DNA of 20,162 nucleotides from HGM12669 sp048527645. GTDB taxonomy: Bacteria; Bacillota; Clostridia; Oscillospirales; CAG-272. Positions 15,635 through 20,162 of this stretch are shown in pieces; position 1 is the first letter of the stretch, and each line of letters starts with the position of its first letter. Below the pieces are notes generated by a model. The model did not search any database and was not told the origin of the DNA. It worked only from the letters and a program-made list of their open reading frames with translations. Made by a program: the position numbers and the translations under genes. Location of the stretch: the NCBI GenBank assembly GCA_048527645.1, contig DBGFNI010000150.1, forward strand, positions 1-20,162, given 5' to 3'.

Positions 15635-16600
15635 TCATTGTCCCACCTTTGAAAGCATTTTCTTAATCAGCAGGTTCAAGCCGACCGACAGGCCAAACAT
15701 GATGGTGGAAATCGCCGAAGAATAGCCCACCTCATAACGCACACCGCCGTATTCACCCAAATGGCTGACCAATGTGTAAGACTCATAGTCCGTTGCATAT
15801 GCACCGGTCACACCGGAAAATCCGATCGCACCCGTGATGGAAAGCACAGCACCGAACATCAAATTCTGCCGCATGACCGGCAAGGTGATGTACCACAGTT
15901 CCTGCCAACGGTTGCGGATACCATCCATCGCGCCCGCCTCATATAGATCCTTGGAAACAGTCTGCAAACCTGCGATAAAGGACAGAAAAGCCGTGCCCAA
16001 AGACTGCCAGATCGCCGCGATGATACACAGCGGCTTGATCCACGCCGTATCCGTCATGAACTGAATCGGGCTGTCAATCGCCCCCATTTTGATCAGCCAT
16101 GCATTAATGTATCCGTAGGAGTCGCCGGAGAAGAGGAGGTTGAAGACCATCAGCGCGCCGCCGGAAATACTCGGCGCGTAGAAGATCAGCGTTACGATCG
16201 CTCGGATCTTCGGAGGCAGCTCGTTGATGAACCACGCCATGAAGAAGGAAAGCATGTAACACACCGGACCGGTGACCATACCGAAAATGAAGGTGTTCTT
16301 GCAGGCGGTCAGGAACAGATCGTCTGCCAAAAACAGATTGATGTAATTGTCCAAAAAGACAAAGTTGGGAACTTCCAACATGTTGAAGTCCGTAAAACTG
16401 ATAAACAGGGATGCGATTACGGGGACAATTGTGAAAATCACAAACAGGATATAAAAGGGGGCAAGCATGACATATGCCAGCCAGTTACGTTTCATTTCAT
16501 GCCACGTCCACTGTGCCTGCGTCATTTCTTTGCGCGCCACGGGCTTTTTCGGATCCTGTGGTTGTTGATTTTCTGCCACTACAGCCGCGTCCTTAGACAT
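15635..16600 (-). CDS. Sugar ABC transporter permease, MalF/LplB type (first pair)
   Basis: This 321-residue permease subunit has a hydrophilic N-terminus (1-40), a first helix near 43-68, and the EAA loop LYEAGAMDGIRNRWQELWYI (219-238). An in-frame ATG at 16642 would add 14 residues, but AAGGAG spaced 10 bases before the ATG at 16600 makes that start much more likely. It is the second gene of the operon, 75 bases after the binding-protein gene, with a GC-rich hairpin in that gap. It pairs with the MalG-type permease downstream to form the membrane channel for the solute delivered by the binding protein. Confidence 0.93.
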   Translation of the reverse strand: MSKDAAVVAENQQPQDPKKPVARKEMTQAQWTWHEMKRNWLAYVMLAPFYILFVIFTIVPVIASLFISFTDFNMLEVPNFVFLDNYINLFLADDLFLTACKNTFIFGMVTGPVCYMLSFFMAWFINELPPKIRAIVTLIFYAPSISGGALMVFNLLFSGDSYGYINAWLIKMGAIDSPIQFMTDTAWIKPLCIIAAIWQSLGTAFLSFIAGLQTVSKDLYEAGAMDGIRNRWQELWYITLPVMRQNLMFGAVLSITGAIGFSGVTGAYATDYESYTLVSHLGEYGGVRYEVGYSSAISTIMFGLSVGLNLLIKKMLSKVGQ

Positions 16601-16633
16601 ATATAACTCACTCCTTATTTTGATTTTGTCCGT

Positions 16634-16663
16634 CTCCCACACCCGCCGGCAGGCGGGTGGGAG
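16634..16663 (-). promoter_or_regulatory. Intercistronic GC-rich hairpin between binding protein and permease genes
   Basis: A near-perfect stem of about 12 bp (16634-16647 with 16652-16663, two-base bulge) and a 4-base loop lies between the binding-protein stop codon and the permease start. It has no following T-run on the minus strand. Such hairpins can protect the upstream mRNA and keep binding-protein levels above permease levels, as in malE-malF; that role is inferred. Confidence 0.55.
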
Positions 16664-16675
16664 ATCCGCGACTGT

Positions 16676-19600
16676 TTATTCTTTTTCGGAAGCGTTGTTT
16701 TTCGCTTTCACATCGTCAAGCGTTTGTCCCAGCTCCAGAATATCCATATCGAACTCGCCGCGCTTACGATTGATTTCCTTATTAATATATGTAACGTAGC
16801 TCAGGATCTGATCTACGGGATCCATATCATCGTTGTAAGCATGGTTAAATGCAAACGCTGAGTAACGGTCAATGATATAACTTCCGGGATATTCGGGTGT
16901 GGATTTCAGATTTGCCAGCTGGATGCTGATCTTGGTAGCCTCCTCCGTGCTCCACGGCTGATTCATAACCGATTCAATGTTCGCCGTCTCGTAACGGGTA
17001 CCGATACCCAAGACACTTTCCAGCTCGTTACCGAAGCGGGACTGCATCTCTTCGGAGGTCCACCACTTCAGATACTCCCATACATAATCCTTGTTGCCGC
17101 ATCCGTGCAGAATCGCGGTACCGGTGAATGTTGCGGGGTTAACGTTGCTGTAGTAAATCGCGTTGCCTTCCTCGTCCTTTTCATAGGTACCGGGGATCGT
17201 GGTGAATTCCCACAGGCCGCGGATTTCCGTCGCAAACACATTCAACTGCGTCACCGACGTGTAAGGTGAAAAGCCGATCGGCATCTCACCGGTACGGAAA
17301 CGGTTTGTAAAGTCAAAGGCTAACGGGAAGTTATACTGCGTGTATATCTCGCAGGCATCCTGGAAGCAGCTCAGGTTCAACGCCTCGTCAAAACCGATTC
17401 GCATACCGTGATCTGCCCAGTACTCGCCGTCATATACACCGTCCGTTGTATGCTGATACAGGAAGGTCTGATACAAAGCGGCGTATCCCGGCGCACCGAT
17501 GTCCATGTGGTTTGCCTGAAGCACCGGGAGCATTGACTTGAGTTCGTCCCAGGTATCCGGCACCAAAGACCCGTCGGCTTCGCCCTCCAGGTCAAACAAC
17601 TCGGAAAGGATATCCATCCGATAGTACATCATATTGAAAGACATGGTGACCGGAATTGCATACAGCGTTTCCGTTGTCGTGTCAGTTTCAATGTCGTAAT
17701 TATATAATGTAAAGGGAACCGTCGCCTCATCGGCGAATCGTTTCATCACCTCGTCGGTGTCCTCAAAATCAATCGGCAAAAGCGCACCGCGGATTGCCCA
17801 GTTGATGACGTTCGCTGATGGCATATCGGTGACATCCGGTCCGACGCCTGCAAGCATTGCCGGCAGGATTGCACCGTCCGTTGTGAATTTCATCACAACC
17901 GGAATACCGGAATTGGGTGTAAAACTATCGTCCAGCATTCTCTTAAACACCTGCGCCTGATCACGGCCGCCGGTGTACCAAATGGTCACATGCTCCGAGG
18001 AGTTTTGCGAATAGCCGGTTGAGAAGTTACTGTATGAGGAATAAAAGCTTGCGATAAACTGCCGGAACTCATAGCCGGCGGACTGAAGGGTCGACGCGTT
18101 TGCAGCGGGCGCCTTGGTTTCGGGCGACTGGAACTGCAGATAATCCAGTTCCAACGGCTGCTCGGTTGCGTTGTAAATCCAGGTACCCAGGCTACCGATG
18201 TCCGATTTGAAGGTCGCAAAGTTTTTCGCGATTTCATCTTCATCAGAGCCCATCTTTTTCAGAAGACGCACAATCTCTTCCAGCGTCTTGATCTCACTGC
18301 CGACATAACCGTTGACTTCGATAAACTGATCAACCGTCTTTTCCAGCTCGCCCGCCTGGAACAGCATCATGTCCAGATAATCGGGGATCAAATCCATAAA
18401 GCCGTAGTCACGGTCCGCATCCGCCTGCGCGCCGGTGATCTGCAAAATCTTCAGATAAATGGAGTTGAGCGGATCAACCGTCTCGGCAATGGATTCCAGC
18501 AGCGGTGACATATCACCCAAAGCAATCTCCAAACGGATGGTATGTCTGCCCTTGTCTAAATAGAACAGATAATCCGTCGGGTTCTCTTCATCGCGATGGT
18601 TGCCGAACGATTCCGCCTGCCAGTCATCGGAATAGTCAAAGCGCAGCGCCTGTGCCTCCGCAAACGGCACCTCGCCGTCAATATACAGACAGCGTGATAC
18701 GAACTTGTCGATGGAAACAGACTGACGGAAACGGGAATAGATGTTATACATGCCCGCCTCTTTGACGTCAATCTCCCATTCAATCCACATGCCGACCTTT
18801 GCCCATGTGGAAGCGCTTCCGATGGTATTGTACAGAATGTTCGAGGGATGCTGGGGAGATGTAATGCCGGACGTTCTGTCATATGTCGGATAAATCGTGG
18901 AGTTGGAAGTAGCAATCGGCGTTTCCGCTTCCATGCGAATCGGCTCCACATCCGCCGAGGCAGCTTTCTTATTCTTATACTTCTTCAGATACTGCTCATA
19001 GGTCGGCAGATCGGTGGAAGCCTGGATGGTGATCGTATCCAGATAGACCGGCTCACGGGTGGACTCCAGAGAAATGGTGTTTTCCCCTTCTTCCAGGTAA
19101 AACTCCATAATTCCGGTGAAATAGCCGGTGGAATCCTTGAGCGCATAGTTGTCCCAGCAAAGCTTGCACTCCTTGTTCGGGCGCAGCTCGTTGCCGTTAT
19201 TGTCCACCGTAAAGCCATGCTCGGTGTTTTCAAAGTCAAACACATCGCACCATGTCTTGGTCAGCGTCAGATAACGCGCCTCAGAATAGGGAACCTTGCC
19301 GTTGATGCGCAAGATACGCTCAATATCGGCGTTTGCATCGTCCACGGCACTGTATACGATATTCATGGTGTACATGCCCGCGTCCTTGATCTGAACCTTC
19401 CATTCCACCGCGCCGTTTTCGGGAACGAGAAGAATGTTTTCGCGCGGATCGTCCTGCGGACCGCCGCTCTCCAACACCTTCGCTTCTGCGTCAGGCGACA
19501 GCTTGGATGGCGTATAGGTAAAGTCTTCCGCAGCCTTGATCACGATCTGATCCGTACCGCGCTTCTGATCCGCCATACTGTCCCAGTACCGCTGGTACGA

Positions 19601-19807
19601 AACGTCGGTCAGAATAGACTTGACCTCTTCAATGGTTTTGTTGGAAACCATGGAAGGTGCAGAGTCCGCCTTTTTGCCTTCAACAATCGGCGTTGCCATT
19701 TTTTCTTCCGCCGCCAATGCCGAGGTGGCGAAAACGCCCACCAGCATCAGAACCGCAAGAAGAAAGGACACGGCGTTCCGAAGTTTCCGCAACTTGAGAT
19801 TCCTCAT
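16676..19807 (-). CDS. Exported extracellular solute-binding protein (family 1) with two N-terminal carbohydrate-binding-like domains
   Basis: This 1043-residue protein has a type I signal peptide ending ALAA (31-33) with no lipobox Cys. Two related beta-sandwich segments follow: WKVQIKDAGMYTMNIVYSA (136-154) with INGKVPYSEA (168-177), and WEIDVKEAGMYNIYSRFRQ (344-362) with IDGEVPFAEA (376-385). They resemble CBM6/35-like folds. A helical linker (465-595) leads to a MalE-type binding domain (605-1020), seen in VTIWYTGG, LAGVGPDVTDMP, YAIPVTMSFNMMYYRMDIL and TWDELKSML. The usual binding proteins are 400-550 residues. AGGAGG spaced 8 bases fixes the start; an upstream in-frame ATG at 19936 would bury the signal peptide. 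It is the first gene of the operon and should capture a glycan for the permeases. Confidence 0.9.
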   Translation of the reverse strand: MRNLKLRKLRNAVSFLLAVLMLVGVFATSALAAEEKMATPIVEGKKADSAPSMVSNKTIEEVKSILTDVSYQRYWDSMADQKRGTDQIVIKAAEDFTYTPSKLSPDAEAKVLESGGPQDDPRENILLVPENGAVEWKVQIKDAGMYTMNIVYSAVDDANADIERILRINGKVPYSEARYLTLTKTWCDVFDFENTEHGFTVDNNGNELRPNKECKLCWDNYALKDSTGYFTGIMEFYLEEGENTISLESTREPVYLDTITIQASTDLPTYEQYLKKYKNKKAASADVEPIRMEAETPIATSNSTIYPTYDRTSGITSPQHPSNILYNTIGSASTWAKVGMWIEWEIDVKEAGMYNIYSRFRQSVSIDKFVSRCLYIDGEVPFAEAQALRFDYSDDWQAESFGNHRDEENPTDYLFYLDKGRHTIRLEIALGDMSPLLESIAETVDPLNSIYLKILQITGAQADADRDYGFMDLIPDYLDMMLFQAGELEKTVDQFIEVNGYVGSEIKTLEEIVRLLKKMGSDEDEIAKNFATFKSDIGSLGTWIYNATEQPLELDYLQFQSPETKAPAANASTLQSAGYEFRQFIASFYSSYSNFSTGYSQNSSEHVTIWYTGGRDQAQVFKRMLDDSFTPNSGIPVVMKFTTDGAILPAMLAGVGPDVTDMPSANVINWAIRGALLPIDFEDTDEVMKRFADEATVPFTLYNYDIETDTTTETLYAIPVTMSFNMMYYRMDILSELFDLEGEADGSLVPDTWDELKSMLPVLQANHMDIGAPGYAALYQTFLYQHTTDGVYDGEYWADHGMRIGFDEALNLSCFQDACEIYTQYNFPLAFDFTNRFRTGEMPIGFSPYTSVTQLNVFATEIRGLWEFTTIPGTYEKDEEGNAIYYSNVNPATFTGTAILHGCGNKDYVWEYLKWWTSEEMQSRFGNELESVLGIGTRYETANIESVMNQPWSTEEATKISIQLANLKSTPEYPGSYIIDRYSAFAFNHAYNDDMDPVDQILSYVTYINKEINRKRGEFDMDILELGQTLDDVKAKNNASEKE

Positions 19808-19951
19808 AATCTCAACCTCCTGTAAGATTTGCGTTTCACGCGTTTCACACGGCACTGCACAAAGCCCGGCAACAGCAAATCGCCGAAGCAAGGCACTTTC
19901 ATGTGCAGCCGCGCGGGGATATCCCCAAAAGGGCATAACATCCCCTTTTAT
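19808..19951 (-). promoter_or_regulatory. Structured 5' leader of the sugar operon
   Basis: About 145 nt separate the predicted transcript start from the binding-protein ATG. On the minus strand the leader holds the palindrome GGGGATATCCCC (19915-19926), a long stem closed by CTGCAC/GTGCAG (19903-19908 with 19855-19860, continued by AAAG/CTTT), and two tandem copies of GTGAAACGC (19831-19848) just before the ribosome binding site. It also carries an open in-frame reading frame from an ATG at 19936. No known riboswitch was recognised. Confidence 0.5.
19816..19821 (-). promoter_or_regulatory. Ribosome binding site deciding the binding-protein start
   Basis: A perfect AGGAGG on the minus strand lies 8 bases before the ATG at 19807. 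It places the signal peptide at the N-terminus, against the in-frame ATG at 19936. Confidence 0.85.
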
Positions 19952-19958
19952 GCTGATA

Positions 19959-19988
19959 ATTTTACCATAAATATCGGTCTGTTGTCAA
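19959..19988 (-). promoter_or_regulatory. Sigma-A-type promoter of the seven-gene sugar operon
   Basis: On the minus strand a consensus TTGACA (19983-19988) and TAAAAT (19959-19964) are separated by 18 bases. The predicted transcript start is near 19951. No clear catabolite-response element was seen next to it. Confidence 0.75.
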
Positions 19989-20112
19989 GTTGTGCATATT
20001 GGGGGTCATTTTGCTTCGGAAACAAGAATTTGTATTTCTTTGTACTTTTTTTCAACATTTTTCGCACTTTTTTGAAATTTTAATAAATGAGATGTTTTCA
20101 ATGCCATGGAAA

Positions 20113-20152
20113 AACCGCTAAAATGTAATTGTGATTTACTATTTTGGCGGTT
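20113..20152 (-). terminator. AT-rich inverted repeat near the window edge, possible terminator of an upstream gene
   Basis: A 12-bp arm pair (20113-20124 with 20141-20152, one G-T wobble) spans a 16-base loop. On the minus strand the second arm runs into GGTTTTTCC. This could end a minus-strand gene lying beyond the window, or be an operator upstream of the sugar operon. The remaining bases 19989-20112 are AT-rich with no gene seen. Confidence 0.35.
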
Positions 20153-20162
20153 ATTTATGGGA

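Noticed and set aside
18848..19825. 325-codon plus-strand open frame opposite the binding-protein gene
   Set aside because: It is an antisense shadow; the opposite strand carries a signal peptide and a perfect ribosome binding site.
19831..19848. Tandem GTGAAACGC copies as a catabolite-response element
   Set aside because: They are direct repeats and do not match the palindromic catabolite-response consensus.
19808..19936. 43-residue N-terminal extension of the binding protein as its normal start
   Set aside because: It would place the signal peptide internally, and the AGGAGG site before 19807 is far stronger; it is kept only as a possible alternative form.

Overview
The window reads as a stretch of chromosome from a Gram-positive, anaerobic, Clostridia-type Firmicute. 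The best guess is an Oscillospiraceae/Ruminococcaceae-like gut or rumen bacterium. This rests on strong AGGAGG-type ribosome binding sites, sigma-A promoters with TTGACA/TATAAT-like boxes, tRNA genes that encode CCA, intrinsic terminators, and multi-permease sugar importer operons without their own ATPase. The taxonomic placement is an inference from style and gene content; no marker gene in the window settles it.

Left part (1-6900), mostly housekeeping. A plus-strand D-lactate dehydrogenase (ldhA type) is followed by a 370-base gene-free stretch. That stretch holds an elaborate nested inverted-repeat element and two terminators. A minus-strand, probably three-gene operon follows, with its promoter at 5171-5199: a SIS-domain sugar-phosphate isomerase/deaminase, a PRPP synthetase-like enzyme and nicotinate phosphoribosyltransferase. 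The last two form a logical pair, because one makes the PRPP that the other uses to salvage nicotinate into NAD. Divergent from this operon is a plus-strand tRNA pair, Thr(CGT) and Gly(CCC), with its own promoter and terminator. Next come a minus-strand EamA/DMT transporter and a 41-codon plus-strand ORF with a strong ribosome binding site.

Right part (6932-20162), a 13-kb minus-strand operon. From one promoter (19959-19988) with a structured leader of about 145 nt it runs through seven genes: a 1043-residue exported solute-binding protein with two N-terminal carbohydrate-binding-like beta-sandwiches; a permease pair; a membrane protein combining NHL propeller, TPR-like and YIP1 parts; a 1065-residue exported DUF5696 protein that looks like a glycoside hydrolase; and a second permease pair. 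It ends at a terminator (6927-6958). Genes 2-7 are packed with 1-20 base gaps and nearly all have clear Shine-Dalgarno sites. No ATPase, regulator or recognised glycosidase family is present in the window, so a shared MsmX-type ATPase elsewhere is likely.

How it may work (inference): the binding protein captures a glycan or oligosaccharide, the DUF5696 protein processes or binds it outside the membrane, and the NHL/YIP1 protein may scaffold the assembly. Two permease heterodimers would then import one or two products. This operon is the most interesting, least characterised system in the window. No phage, insertion sequence or CRISPR array was seen.
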